DNA of 64,000 bases from Actinomycetota bacterium. Its GTDB lineage: Bacteria; Actinomycetota; Geothermincolia; Geothermincolales; RBG-13-55-18. The translations under genes and the position numbers were made by a program. The stretch covers positions 1 to 64,000 of the forward strand of contig JABLXL010000023.1 of assembly GCA_013178005.1 (NCBI GenBank), read 5' to 3'. How positions within the stretch are numbered: the stretch's first letter is position 1; every line of letters begins with the position of its first letter. The notes beneath the pieces were generated by a model. It had not been told where the DNA came from. It saw nothing but the letters and a program-made list of their open reading frames with translations, and did not search any database. Below, piece by piece: positions 36,230 to 45,820 of the stretch.

Positions 36230-36663
36230 TCAGGGACGCGGCCGCCTCGTTGTGGTAGCATAGAAACAGGAGCGGATCAACGGGCCCGACCCTGCGCGTC
36301 GAAGCCGCGCGTTATCGTTGAGCCAACACTTCGATAAAGGGAACCGTTTTCCGAGGGTGGACGCAACGCCCCGGCCCCGGGGAAGGGGACTGCGAAAGCC
36401 CAAGGTAGGTGCCCACCTGCGAGGGCGCAGGTTCATAGATAGCGGTGGGGACGGCAGGGTGGAGCCCTTATTGTTCCCGCAGTTTCCTTTGTTGCCGGCC
36501 GCGGAATCCCCCGGCCGGGATCGAGACGTCGGGGATCGACCCTCCTGCTCCTCGGGGGACCGCCACCGGCTGGGAAAGCTTCCATATATGCGCCGGCGGA
36601 GGAGCGTTAAGGCGTTGGCGACGGTGTGAGGCGCGAAGGCCGCATGAGCGGGGGCGGACCGGG
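36230..36663 (+). other. Intergenic region between the acetate module and rarA
   Basis: About 434 bp without a supported gene. An in-frame extension of rarA upstream to 36445 exists, but its composition and the lack of family similarity speak against it. No terminator or strong promoter was seen. Confidence 0.35.
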
Positions 36664-38091
36664 ATGGACCTTTTCGAATACCGCAATGAGGAACTAAGCA
36701 AGGAGCAGGCTCCGCTCGCTTCTCGCATGCGCCCGCGGAACCTCGAGGAGTTCGTGGGCCAGGAGAAGGTGGTGGGCGAGGGCACCTATCTGAGGAAGGC
36801 CATCGGGGAGGACCGCCTGCAGACCGCCATCTTCTGGGGGCCGCCGGGATCGGGAAAGACCACCCTGGCGTCCATCATCGCAAACCTCACCCGTGCGCAT
36901 TTCCGACGGCTGTCGGCCGTGACCAGCGGGGTGGCGGAGGTGCGCGCCTTGATCAAGGAGGCCGAGGACAGGCTGGCCATGGAGGGCGCGCGCACCATCC
37001 TTTTCATAGACGAGATCCACCGCTTCAACAAGGCACAACAGGACGCCCTGCTGCCCGCGGTGGAGAAGGGGACCATCGTGCTCATAGGGGCCACCACCGA
37101 GAACCCCTATTTCGAGGTCAACTCGGCCCTGGTCTCCCGATCCAAGGTCTTCCGCCTCGATCCCCTGAGCGAGGACGAGGTGAGGACGGTGGTGGAGAGG
37201 GCGCTGGCCGATGAGGAGAGGGGGCTCGGGGGCCTGGGGCTGGAGATCGAGGAGGAGGCGCTTGAACATATCGTGCGCATGGCGGGAGGGGACGCGAGAA
37301 TCGCCCTCAACACCCTCGAGGCCGCAGCGCTCCTGGCGGCGGAGGAGGGGGGACGGCGGAGAGTGGATCTGGCGACGGCGGAGGAGGCGGCGCAGCGCAA
37401 GGCCCTTCTCTACGACAAGTGGGGCGACGCGCATTACGACACCGTTTCCGCGTTCATCAAGTCCATGCGCGGCTCCGACCCCCAGGCCGCTGTGTACTGG
37501 CTGGCGCGCATGCTCAAGGCGGGGGAGGACCCGCGCTTCATCGCCAGGCGCATGGTCATCTTCGCCAGCGAGGACGTAGGCCTTGCGGACAGCGGCGCCC
37601 TCGTGGTGGCGGACGCCGCGGCGCGGGCGGTGGAGTTCGTGGGCATGCCGGAATGCGCGCTCAACCTGGCCCACGCCGCCCTCTACCTCGCCCTCGCCCC
37701 CAAGAGCAACTCGGCCACCCGCGCCATCTCGGCCGCATCGCGGGAGGTGGAAAGGGGCGTGACGCAGGGCGTGCCCCTTCACCTCAGGGACTCGCATTAC
37801 CGGGGAGCGGCCGAGCTAGGGCATGGAAAGGGCTACCTCTATCCCCACGACTACCCCGGCCATCACGTGAGGCAGGACTATCTACCGGAAGGGATCAAAG
37901 GCGCGATCTATTACGAGCCGGCATGCGAGGGAGAGGAGCGTCACCTCGTCGAGGCCTGGAGGAAGCGGGTCATGGAAGGGGAGGGCGCCGTGGAAGGCCA
38001 CGAGGTGGAGAGGAGCGGGGATGTCCCCGAGGGTCCCGCACCGGAGGAAGGGGAGGACGAGGGAGCAGGGCCTGCTAAACCTCGCGGCTGA
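36664..38091 (+). CDS. rarA: Replication-associated recombination AAA+ ATPase RarA/MgsA
   Basis: Clamp-loader-like AAA+ protein acting at stalled forks, 475 residues. It begins MDLFEYRNEELSKEQAPLAS and shows PLASRMRPRNLEEFVGQ, Walker A GPPGSGKTTLAS, Walker B DEIHRFNKAQQD, sensor GATTENPYFEV, and the C-terminal tetramerisation region with GSDPQAAVYWLARML and GAIYYEPACEGEE. The last 45 residues are an extra acidic tail. The start at 36664 matches the family beginning. Confidence 0.94.
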   Translation: MDLFEYRNEELSKEQAPLASRMRPRNLEEFVGQEKVVGEGTYLRKAIGEDRLQTAIFWGPPGSGKTTLASIIANLTRAHFRRLSAVTSGVAEVRALIKEAEDRLAMEGARTILFIDEIHRFNKAQQDALLPAVEKGTIVLIGATTENPYFEVNSALVSRSKVFRLDPLSEDEVRTVVERALADEERGLGGLGLEIEEEALEHIVRMAGGDARIALNTLEAAALLAAEEGGRRRVDLATAEEAAQRKALLYDKWGDAHYDTVSAFIKSMRGSDPQAAVYWLARMLKAGEDPRFIARRMVIFASEDVGLADSGALVVADAAARAVEFVGMPECALNLAHAALYLALAPKSNSATRAISAASREVERGVTQGVPLHLRDSHYRGAAELGHGKGYLYPHDYPGHHVRQDYLPEGIKGAIYYEPACEGEERHLVEAWRKRVMEGEGAVEGHEVERSGDVPEGPAPEEGEDEGAGPAKPRG

Positions 38092-38255
38092 AAGGTGGAA
38101 AAACGCGCTTGCGCCCTAATGCCGCCGGGAGTCGCCGTGCCGCGCCTCCGGTTACCCGTGGGTTTTCTCGCCTCCGGTTGGGGAGCGGATATGATCTGAC
38201 CACGCGGTGTAGGGTAACGCGAAAGAAAAGGATGATCCGGCGTAACCTTTATGGG

Positions 38256-38289
38256 CTCCGCCCGAGCGGGGTGAGAACCCGTACCGGAG
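38256..38289 (+). other. Two-tier hairpin with GAGA tetraloop upstream of iscU
   Basis: CTCCG (38256-38260) pairs with CGGAG (38285-38289). Inside, GGGT-GAGA-ACCC (38269-38280) forms a tight GNRA-capped hairpin. It lies before the iscU promoter, so if transcribed it belongs to the rarA transcript or to an unannotated RNA. The class is not recognised. Confidence 0.35.
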
Positions 38290-38329
38290 ACGGGGGAGAT
38301 TCCGCGAGCGGCCGTGCTCCTCGCTCTTG

Positions 38330-38359
38330 TTGACACCCCGAAAGAGCGGGTGCTATCCT
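38330..38359 (+). promoter_or_regulatory. iscU promoter TTGACA-18-TATCCT
   Basis: A consensus -35 TTGACA at 38330-38335 and TATCCT at 38354-38359 are separated by 18 bases. Transcription would start near 38366, giving a leader of about 34 nt with AGGAG at about 38387 before the ATG at 38400. Confidence 0.6.
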
Positions 38360-38399
38360 CGAAAAAGTCATATTTACCTGCATAATCAGGAGAAACAGC

Positions 38400-38798
38400 A
38401 TGTACAGCGATAAGGTCATCGAGCATTTTCAGAACCCTCGCAACGTGGGAGAGATACCGGATTGCGATGGCGTGGGAAAGGTGGGAAGCCCCGTGTGCGG
38501 GGACATGATGGAAGTGTACATAAAGGTAGAGGACGGCCGCCTGGTGGACGTGAAATACAAGACCTTCGGATGCGGAGCGGCGGTGGCCTCGGGGAGCATG
38601 GGAACGGAGATGGTCAAGGGCAAGACCATCGAAGAGGCGATGAGAATAACGGATCAGCAGGTGGCAGAGGCCCTGGACGGTTTGCCGGAGGAGAAGATGC
38701 ATTGCTCGAACCTGGCGGCGGACGGGATCAGGGCGGCCATCGAGGATTACCTCTCACGGCGCGGCGGGGGCACCGGTACGGCCGGGGAGGCGGATTGA
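38400..38798 (+). CDS. iscU: Iron-sulfur cluster scaffold IscU/NifU-like
   Basis: Scaffold on which Fe-S clusters are assembled, 132 residues. The three cluster cysteines are C33 (with D35 in PVCGDMMEVY), C58 in FGCGAAVASGS, and C102 in EKMHCSNLAADGI. The product is the N-terminal NifU type without further domains. No cysteine desulfurase is adjacent, which is unusual; it may be encoded elsewhere. It has its own strong promoter. Confidence 0.93.
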   Translation: MYSDKVIEHFQNPRNVGEIPDCDGVGKVGSPVCGDMMEVYIKVEDGRLVDVKYKTFGCGAAVASGSMGTEMVKGKTIEEAMRITDQQVAEALDGLPEEKMHCSNLAADGIRAAIEDYLSRRGGGTGTAGEAD

Positions 38799-38799
38799 G

Positions 38800-39189
38800 T
38801 TGGGCGGAACCGCGGCGCTCATCTGCGCCGTCTCCTTCGGTATCTTCATGCTCGCCGCAGCGCTGGTGACCCTGAAGCTGGCCCGGACCATGAGCATCAC
38901 CAACCGCATGCTCGACGACATCCGCAAACAGGTTGTCCCGCTGATGGGAAAACTCCAGACCACCATGGATCACGTGAACACGGAGATGGGATACGTGGAT
39001 GGCGTCCTGGCCGCGGTGGAGAGGCTGGCGGAACGCGCCGATTCCATGACCAAGGCGGCCCAGTCGCTCTTCAGCTCTCCCCTCGTCAAGGTGCTCACCC
39101 TGGGGATGGGCGCGAGAAAGGCCCTTGGGAGATCGCAAGACGACCGGGTTGGGGAGGGGTTCCGGTCTGGAGAAGAGGAGGGCGACTAG
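38800..39189 (+). CDS. DUF948-type membrane-anchored protein
   Basis: A 129-residue protein with one N-terminal membrane helix (ALICAVSFGIFMLAAALVTL) followed by a long helical region with heptad-like spacing (RMLDDIRKQVVPLMGKLQTT). This layout matches small DUF948 proteins of Gram-positives. A TTG start one base after the iscU stop is preceded by GGGGAGG. Function unknown; the neighbours give no firm clue. Confidence 0.75.
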   Translation: MGGTAALICAVSFGIFMLAAALVTLKLARTMSITNRMLDDIRKQVVPLMGKLQTTMDHVNTEMGYVDGVLAAVERLAERADSMTKAAQSLFSSPLVKVLTLGMGARKALGRSQDDRVGEGFRSGEEEGD

Positions 39190-39451
39190 GTGGACTATCC
39201 TCCGCCACGGGTCAAGCCGTGAGCGGATGGCTAGCCTAAAGGGCGCTTGACCTCGGTGGTGGGGTTAGGAGACTCGGGCGCCGGAAAACATCCTCGATAG
39301 TGCGACGTTTGATTTGCGATGCAGCCCGCCTTGCCGGGATATGGACGGGACGCATGCGAGCCGGGGCGCGGGAGGAAGCATCCGCGCCTAATGGTGCGAG
39401 GCGGGAAAGTCCCGGAAGGAAAGCGATGAAGTCGGGAGGAAGGGGTACGGC

Positions 39452-42094
39452 TTGAGAAGCGAGGAGATAAGGAGGCGTTTCCTGGAGTTCTTCCAGGCCA
39501 GGGAACACAGGGTGGTCAAGAGTTCCTCCCTGGTGCCCGACGATCCCACCCTGTTGTTGACCAACGCCGGCATGGTGCAGTTCAAACCATATTTCCTGGG
39601 GAGCGCCAGGCCGGAGTTCACGCGCGCCACCACCTGCCAGAAATGCGTGCGAACCACCGACATCGAAAAGGTCGGGCACACCGCCCGCCACCTCACCTTC
39701 TTCGAGATGCTGGGCAATTTCAGCTTCGGCGATTATTACAAGGAAAAGGCCATACCGTGGGCCTGGGAGTTCCTCACCGTCGAGATGGGCCTGGATCCCG
39801 GGCGCATGTACTGCTCCGTGTTCGAGGAGGACGACGAGGCATACGATATCTGGAGGGACGTCGTGGGGGTGCCCCCCGAGCGCCTGGTGCGGCTGGGGGA
39901 GAAGGACAACTTCTGGGATATGGGCACCACCGGGCCCTGCGGTCCCTGCTCGGAGGTGCTCTACGACCAGGGGGAGGAGTTCGGCTGCGGGGGCGCCGAT
40001 TGCCGGCCCGGATGCGACTGCGATCGCTACCTGGAGCTGTGGAACCTGGTATTCATGCAGTTCGACCGCGACCAGGACGGGAACCTCCACCCCCTGCCAG
40101 CCAAGAACATCGACACCGGACTTGGCCTGGAGCGCCTTGCCTCGGTGCTGCAGGGGGCGGCGAACAACTTCGAGACCGACACCCTGGCGGCGGTGGTTGA
40201 AGCCGCCTCGGACCTTTCCGGGGTCGCCTACGGCGGCGAGGGTGACATCTCCTTGAAGATCGTCGCCGACCACTCCCGCGCCATGACCTTCCTGGTGGGC
40301 GACGGCGTTCTCCCCTCCAACGAGGACCGGGGCTACGTGCTGAGGAGGATCGTCCGCAGGGCGGTGCGGCACGGCAGGCTCCTGGGCATAGGCGAGATCT
40401 TCCTGCCGCGCATGGTGGAGGTGGTCATAGAGACCATGGGAGGCGCCTACCCCGAGCTCAAGCAGAACGCGGCCTTCATCACCGCGATCGTGCGCAGCGA
40501 GGAGGAGCGCTTTTCCCACACCCTGCGCGGCGGCCTGGCTTACCTGGAGGAGGCCGTGGCGGATCTGGCGCAAAAGGGAAAAACGGAGATCCCGGGAGAG
40601 GTAGTGTTCCACCTCCACGACACCCTGGGATTCCCCCTGGAGCTCACGCGCGAGCTGGCCCGCGAGAAGGGGTTGTCCCTGGACGAGGGGGGCTTCGAGG
40701 AGCTCATGGAGGAGCAGCGGCGCAGGGCAAGGGCGGCGCGTGTGGAGGAGGGATATTCCGCGTCGGTGCCCGAGGTCTATTCCGAGGTGCTGGACAACTA
40801 CGGGGAGAGCCTGTTCACGGGATACGAGAAGGTGGAGGAGGAGGCGCGGGTGGTAGCCCTGGTCAGCGGCGGCCGGGTGGTCCCCGAGGCCTTCGAGGGG
40901 GACGAGGTGGAGGTGATCCTGGACCGCACCCCCTTCTACGGCGAGATGGGCGGACAGGTGGGCGACACCGGCGCCATCGTCGCGGCCGAGGGCGAGGTCG
41001 AGGTTACGGACGCCGTGAGGCCGGCGCCGGGGTTGATCTCCCACCGATGCCGCGTGAAGCGGGGGAAGTTGCGCGCGGGCGATGAGGTGACGGCGCGCAT
41101 AGACGCGGAAAGGCGCGACGCCATCCGCAGGAACCACACCGCCACCCACCTCCTCCACTGGTCCCTGCGCCAGGTGCTGGGCGAGCACGCCAAACAGGCG
41201 GGCTCCCTGGTGGACCCGAAGCGCCTGCGCTTCGACTTCACCCATTTCGGACCCCTGTCGCGGGAGGAGCTGGCGCGGGTTGAGGAGCTCGCCAACCGCA
41301 GGATACTCGAGGACCTCCCCGTGCGCGCCTACGTCACCACCTACGAGTACGCGACCAGCATCAACGCCATAGCCCTCTTCGGCGAGAAGTACCAGGACCA
41401 TGTGAGGGTGGTGGAGGTGGACGAGATCAGCCGGGAGCTGTGCGGCGGGACCCACGTGGGCCGGACGGGGGAGATCGGATTGCTGATCATCACCTCGGAG
41501 GGAGGCATCGGCGCCAACATGCGCCGCATAGAGGCGGTAACGGGAATGGAGGCGTACCGCCTCTTCCGTGAGCGCCGGGAACTGCTGGAGGAGACCGCGT
41601 CCGCGCTGAAGACCGATACGGCGAGGATCCCCGAGCGCGTCGCCAGGCTGCAACAGCGGATCAAGGAGTTGGAGGGGGAGCTGAGGAAGCGCGAGCGGGG
41701 AGAGCTTTCCGCCCTCGCCGGAACGGAAACGGCCTGGCGTGAGGAGGAGCTGCCGCAGGGGCTGGTGATGGCGGCGGCGATTCCGGACCTTTCCCCTCGC
41801 GAGCTAAGGGAACTCGCCGAACATACCCTTTCCGCCCGCGGCGCCAAGGCGGTGGGGATCGCCTCCGTGCAGGGGGGTAAGGCCAACATGGTGATAGCCT
41901 TGGGCAAAGACGCCCTCGAGGCGGGCCTGGACGCGGTGGAGCTGGTCAGGAAGTGCGGGCGTCTGCTGGGCGGAGGTGGAGGCGGCAGGTCGGACATGGC
42001 CGTGGGCGGAGGAGGACGGCCGGAGGGAGTCGAGGAGGCCCTGGAGCTCTTCCTGGAGGAGATGAGATCAGCGCTGAAAGGGCGAGATGCGTAG
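39452..42094 (+). CDS. alaS: Alanyl-tRNA synthetase
   Basis: Class II synthetase with editing, 880 residues. The start MRSEEIRRRFLEFFQAREH is standard. Aminoacylation blocks include LTNAGMVQFKPYFLG and TGPCGPCSEVLYD. The editing zinc site is NHTATHLLH plus CGGTHVGRTGEIG. The C-terminal C-Ala domain has a glycine-rich GGGGGGRSDMAVGGG. TTG start after GGGAGGAAGG. Overlaps ruvX by 8 bases; alaS-ruvX-mltG is a common order. The 262 bp before alaS hold no recognisable T-box or gene. Confidence 0.97.
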   Translation: MRSEEIRRRFLEFFQAREHRVVKSSSLVPDDPTLLLTNAGMVQFKPYFLGSARPEFTRATTCQKCVRTTDIEKVGHTARHLTFFEMLGNFSFGDYYKEKAIPWAWEFLTVEMGLDPGRMYCSVFEEDDEAYDIWRDVVGVPPERLVRLGEKDNFWDMGTTGPCGPCSEVLYDQGEEFGCGGADCRPGCDCDRYLELWNLVFMQFDRDQDGNLHPLPAKNIDTGLGLERLASVLQGAANNFETDTLAAVVEAASDLSGVAYGGEGDISLKIVADHSRAMTFLVGDGVLPSNEDRGYVLRRIVRRAVRHGRLLGIGEIFLPRMVEVVIETMGGAYPELKQNAAFITAIVRSEEERFSHTLRGGLAYLEEAVADLAQKGKTEIPGEVVFHLHDTLGFPLELTRELAREKGLSLDEGGFEELMEEQRRRARAARVEEGYSASVPEVYSEVLDNYGESLFTGYEKVEEEARVVALVSGGRVVPEAFEGDEVEVILDRTPFYGEMGGQVGDTGAIVAAEGEVEVTDAVRPAPGLISHRCRVKRGKLRAGDEVTARIDAERRDAIRRNHTATHLLHWSLRQVLGEHAKQAGSLVDPKRLRFDFTHFGPLSREELARVEELANRRILEDLPVRAYVTTYEYATSINAIALFGEKYQDHVRVVEVDEISRELCGGTHVGRTGEIGLLIITSEGGIGANMRRIEAVTGMEAYRLFRERRELLEETASALKTDTARIPERVARLQQRIKELEGELRKRERGELSALAGTETAWREEELPQGLVMAAAIPDLSPRELRELAEHTLSARGAKAVGIASVQGGKANMVIALGKDALEAGLDAVELVRKCGRLLGGGGGGRSDMAVGGGGRPEGVEEALELFLEEMRSALKGRDA

Positions 42095-42539
42095 CATGGG
42101 CTTGGACATCGGGCGTCGCCGCATCGGCGTTTCCATCTCCGATCCCCTGGGGATAAGCGCCTCGCCGCTGGAGGTGCTGCGGGACCTGGATCCGCAGGGA
42201 TTGCGACGCTACGTGGCGGAGAAAGCGGCGAGCGAGGTTATCGACACCGTGGTGGTGGGACTGCCCCTGACCCTTTCGGGGCGCGAGGGCGAGCAGGCGC
42301 GGGAGACACGCGGGTTCGCGCAGGCCCTGGAGGGACTGGAGGGGATAAAGGTGGTTCTCTGGGACGAGCGCCTTAGCACCGTGGAGGCCAGGCGGAGGCT
42401 GGGAGAGGCAGGAAAGCCGGCACGGGGGGGCGCGGACGCCGAGGCCGCCGCGGTGATCCTGCAGTCTTACCTGGAAAGCAAGCGCGCCGCCGGGGCGGGG
42501 GAAGAGGATATTGCGGGAGACGAGGACGGGCAGAGCTGA
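42087..42539 (+). CDS. ruvX: Putative pre-16S rRNA nuclease RuvX/YqgF
   Basis: RNase H-like fold protein of 150 residues. The first catalytic aspartate is in GLDIGRRRIGVSISDP, and a further acidic site lies in VLWDERLSTVEARRRL. Family members process the 5' end of 16S rRNA. The start overlaps the alaS stop; mltG in turn starts inside the ruvX end, so three genes are translationally linked. Confidence 0.93.
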   Translation: MRSMGLDIGRRRIGVSISDPLGISASPLEVLRDLDPQGLRRYVAEKAASEVIDTVVVGLPLTLSGREGEQARETRGFAQALEGLEGIKVVLWDERLSTVEARRRLGEAGKPARGGADAEAAAVILQSYLESKRAAGAGEEDIAGDEDGQS

Positions 42540-43557
42540 AAGGACCCGGAGGGCGGCCGCGCGCAGGCGCAAGGCGCTCGTGATCACGCTGTGCGTTTGC
42601 CTGGCGATGATCGCGCTCACGGCAGTGCTGATAGCCCATTACTTCTTTCCCTCGCGTGGAGACCAACCGGTAAAAGTCACCATAGAGGAGGGCGATTCCG
42701 CTGCGGCCATCGCGGAAAAGCTGCACCGTGAGCGGATCATAACCTCGGCCACCATTTTCCGAGCCCTCGCCTGGTTGCAGGGCAAGCAGGGAAAGTTCAA
42801 GCCGGGCAGGTACACCTTCTACACGGGCATGCGCTTCGGGGAGGTGTTCGATATGCTCGAAGCAGGGCCGCAGCACCAGGTGCGCCTGACCATTCCGGAA
42901 GGGCTCACCGTATCCCAGACCGCCGAGCGGGTGGCGGGCGCCATGGATGTAAGCGCGGAGGATTTCCTTTGCGCCGCCGCGGAGGGGGGTTACGATCTGC
43001 CCCTCTTGCCTCCGCAAAACGCGGGCAATCTGGAGGGATTCCTCTTCCCCAAAACCTACGATTTACCTGCCGACGCCAGGGCGCGGGAAGTCATCGAGAC
43101 GCTGCTGAATCAGTTCAAGGTGGAGACTTCCGGCCTGGACTGGGATAGGGCTGGCGAGTTGGGGTTAAACCCCTACCAGGTGCTCATCGTGGCCTCGCTC
43201 ATCGAACGCGAAGTGGTTCTGGACGCCGAGAGGCCCCTGGTCGCGGCGGTGATATATAACCGCCTTCGCAAGGACATGCTCCTCCAGATCGACGCCACGG
43301 TACAGTACGCGCTTCCGGAATGGAAGGAAGTGCTCACCTACGAGGACCTCAAGGTCCAGTCCCCCTACAATACCTACCTGCATAAGGGGCTGCCTCCCGC
43401 CCCCATATGCAGTCCGGGGCTCGCGAGCATCATGGCAGCATTGGAGCCGGCCGAGGTCGATTATCTCTTTTACGTTGCCACGGGTGACGGCGGCCATTTC
43501 TTCACCGCTGATTACGACGAATTCCTGCGCGTGAAGGAAGAGGTGCAGGGAGACTGA
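42511..43557 (+). CDS. mltG: Endolytic murein transglycosylase MltG
   Basis: Membrane-anchored lytic transglycosylase terminating glycan strands, 348 residues. One N-terminal helix (ALVITLCVCLAMIALTAVLI) follows a basic stretch. The catalytic region has VASLIEREV, YNRLRKDMLLQIDATVQYAL, and SPYNTYLHKGLPPAPICSPG. TTG start after GGAAGAGG. In related genomes mltG is usually followed by aroE; here 10.2 kb intervene. Confidence 0.94.
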   Translation: MRETRTGRAERTRRAAARRRKALVITLCVCLAMIALTAVLIAHYFFPSRGDQPVKVTIEEGDSAAAIAEKLHRERIITSATIFRALAWLQGKQGKFKPGRYTFYTGMRFGEVFDMLEAGPQHQVRLTIPEGLTVSQTAERVAGAMDVSAEDFLCAAAEGGYDLPLLPPQNAGNLEGFLFPKTYDLPADARAREVIETLLNQFKVETSGLDWDRAGELGLNPYQVLIVASLIEREVVLDAERPLVAAVIYNRLRKDMLLQIDATVQYALPEWKEVLTYEDLKVQSPYNTYLHKGLPPAPICSPGLASIMAALEPAEVDYLFYVATGDGGHFFTADYDEFLRVKEEVQGD

Positions 43558-44249
43558 ACGAGCCGCATTCGCGAAGGCCGCCGGGTAGATAAAACGGTTG
43601 ATGCCGGATGAGGGACTCCATTTGAAGGGGCGATCGGCTATGGAATTCACCCCGGCTATAAGAGCCCCACTGGCGCACACAGAAGGATAATGATCTCGGG
43701 AAGACCCCGGTCGGCTGGGTGACTCCCTTCCGGCTGGACGATGAGGGGACCGCTTGGAGTGTGGAAGGCAGGACTTGTTGCATATTGGGAGAACCTCCCA
43801 TTCTATAAGTAGTATGATGCTCGAGATATTCGCTCCGTATGCCGACCTTATCGGGAAAACGGAAGACATTACCGTTCGGTCTGGGTGGATATAGCCGCAG
43901 AGGGCTAACCTCCCGTTCACGATGAGCGTACCCGCGAGTAGGAGAGAGGATGCGCAGGCGTGGTGGCGTACGATAAACCGTTCATGTTTAATGGAAATAA
44001 GCCGAAGACATCTAGGGAAAGACATGGCCGGGCAGGGGGCGTGAGGAGGTTCCCACCGGTCCGCTGGAAGGGAATGGCTCGAGAGGGCACGCGTGTTTAT
44101 CGTCGATGCTTGTGGGCGCGAACATGAATTCTTTTCCGGAAAGTTGGAGAAAAACTGCCCCAAAGGGCACTATCGATTCTTTTCCTGCGCAGGCAGGGAG
44201 AGGAAACGTGTCGTCGCGAAGCCGGTTCTTTCAGGAAAGGTAGGAGGAG
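43558..44249 (+). other. Non-coding region of about 690 bp upstream of the hydrogenase-like cluster
   Basis: No supported gene; short frames are of unlikely composition. TGGGAGAACCTCCCA at 43786-43800 is a 6-bp palindrome with a 3-base centre, directly before TATAAG (43804-43809) and TATGAT (43813-43818). This may be an operator and promoter about 430 bp before the first gene. TAGGAGGAG at 44241-44249 is the ribosome site for the V4R-like gene. Confidence 0.4.
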
Positions 44250-44735
44250 TTGGAGGACGCCGAGACGTTGGCTGACCGCCTGCGCGCCCTTTCCGAGGCC
44301 ATCGCCGTATTCGACCAGGCGGGTGGGGAGGTGACCGGCAGGTCCACCCCCCAGCTCATGTACTTCGCCGGCAAGGACCTCGGGAAGAGGGAAGCCGCGG
44401 CCTACGACGCCACCGACGACCTGGAAAGGGCGTTGAAGTGGACCTTCCGCGGCTCCCCGGAGGTGTGGAAGGTGACCCTGTGGAAAAACCAGGAAGACGA
44501 TGATTTCTGGGTGTACGAGGTGGAGGAGATGTTCATCCGCCTCCTTTTCGAGCGTTGCCCGATAAGGACGGCGTGCCTGGGATCGGGGGTCGCCCTGGGG
44601 GGGGTCGCCTGCCAGACCATGCACGGATACGCAGCCGGCGTCCTGGAGAGCGTTTTCGGGCGCAAGGTGGACCTCTTCACCGAGCATGCCGGGCCGGGCT
44701 CCTGCTTGGTGATACTCAAGACCACTCTGGAGTGA
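44250..44735 (+). CDS. V4R (hydrocarbon-binding)-like domain protein
   Basis: A 161-residue soluble protein. Its C-terminal third resembles the V4R domain: a cysteine-containing core (CQTMHGYAAGVLESVFGRKV) followed by an acidic residue and GPGSCLVILKTTLE. V4R domains bind small hydrophobic ligands or tetrapyrrole intermediates and occur in sensors and BchJ-like proteins. The N-terminal half (ALSEAIAVFDQAGGEVTGRS) is not recognised. TTG start close to AGGAGG. Only three bases separate it from the hydrogenase-like small subunit, so it is probably part of that unit as sensor, chaperone or ligand carrier. The role is inference. Confidence 0.55.
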   Translation: MEDAETLADRLRALSEAIAVFDQAGGEVTGRSTPQLMYFAGKDLGKREAAAYDATDDLERALKWTFRGSPEVWKVTLWKNQEDDDFWVYEVEEMFIRLLFERCPIRTACLGSGVALGGVACQTMHGYAAGVLESVFGRKVDLFTEHAGPGSCLVILKTTLE

Positions 44736-44738
44736 GCC

Positions 44739-45635
44739 ATGAGGGTAGCGGTGCTCTCGCTGAGTTCGTGCACGGGATGCCAGTACGTGCTGCTCAGTCT
44801 GGAGGAATATTTCTATACCCTCATCGGGGAAAACGCCGTTTCCTACGCCCCCTTCCTGCTGGATCAGAAGGAGCTCCCGGAGGTGGATCTCCTCCTGCTG
44901 GAGGGGACGGTGAGGAACGGGGACGATTTCCGCAGGCTCAGGGAGGCGAGGCAGAGGGCGGAGAAACTGGTGGCCCTGGGGACCTGCGCCTGTTTCGGCG
45001 GAGTGCCCGGGCTGGCCGACATGGTCTCGGAGGAGAGGATGTTGAGGATGCGCTATGGCGAGGGGGCGACTTTCGAGCAGGCCCCGCCGGGCGTGAAGAG
45101 GCTCCTCCCCGTGGACGCCTACGTGAGCGTGGACGCGTTTCTCCCCGGTTGCCCTCCCGGCGAGGAGCTGCTCAAGGATTTTCTCAAGCTGGCCCTGTCC
45201 GGAAACCTGCCCTCGCGCATGGGGGCGACGGTATGCTCGGAATGCAAGGTGACCGCGAGCCCGCCATCACGGGATGGATTCCGCAGGCTGCTGTCCGCGG
45301 TGCCAGAGGACGGGAAGTGCTTGCTGGAACAGGGGTTCATCTGCATGGGTCCCCTCACCAGGGACGGGTGCGGCGCGCTCTGCCCCAGCTCCTTCGGAGT
45401 TCCCTGCGGGGGGTGCAGGGGGCCGTGCGATGAGGTCCTCCTCCCGCCCTTCCAGGACCCGTGCCTGGAAACGCTTCGCAGGCTGGCGAGGGCTACGGGC
45501 TTGAGCCCCAAGGCGGTGGGCGAGCAGGCGAAAGACCCCGCCCACTCCTTTTTCAAGTACTGTCTGGCCGAGCCGCTCCTGCGCAGGAGGCGCCCCGGAG
45601 GCACGGCCAGGTTCCTGTACCGGCTTGGCGAGTAG
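44739..45635 (+). CDS. [NiFe]-hydrogenase-type small subunit (group 3-like, iron-sulfur)
   Basis: A 298-residue electron-transfer subunit. The proximal cluster ligands are present: C11 and C14 in SSCTGCQY, C83 in GTCACFGG, and C138 in PGCPPGEE. Further cysteines in VCSECKV, then GFICMGPLTRDGCGALCP and PCGGCRGPCD, match the additional clusters of cytoplasmic group 3 enzymes such as MvhG and sulfhydrogenase delta. There is no twin-arginine signal, so it is cytoplasmic. The electron-transfer half therefore looks intact, in contrast to the altered large subunit downstream. A 185-bp gap precedes that gene. Confidence 0.85.
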   Translation: MRVAVLSLSSCTGCQYVLLSLEEYFYTLIGENAVSYAPFLLDQKELPEVDLLLLEGTVRNGDDFRRLREARQRAEKLVALGTCACFGGVPGLADMVSEERMLRMRYGEGATFEQAPPGVKRLLPVDAYVSVDAFLPGCPPGEELLKDFLKLALSGNLPSRMGATVCSECKVTASPPSRDGFRRLLSAVPEDGKCLLEQGFICMGPLTRDGCGALCPSSFGVPCGGCRGPCDEVLLPPFQDPCLETLRRLARATGLSPKAVGEQAKDPAHSFFKYCLAEPLLRRRRPGGTARFLYRLGE

Positions 45636-45820
45636 AGAGCGCGCCAAGAGAGGCAAGGGCGGGCGATACGCTGAAGGCAAGGCGGTGCCCTCCCGCATGG
45701 AACGGGTGCGGGTAGAGTAAAGGCGGAAAGCGAAGGCGGGCCACGTGGTATGGAGATAAGGATGGCGCGGTCGGCGCGGGAAGACATGGTAGCGCCCCGG
45801 TGCCTGGAGAAAGGATGCCC

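Noticed and set aside
39190-39451. T-box leader before alaS
   Set aside because: No AGGGTGGNACCGCG-like T-box sequence and no terminator hairpin were found.
39236-41653. Long minus-strand frame of 805 codons opposite alaS, and similar minus-strand frames opposite proS, rel, aspS and acs
   Set aside because: They mirror well-identified + strand genes in GC-rich DNA, have shadow-type composition (rich in His, Gly, Arg) and show no recognisable motifs.
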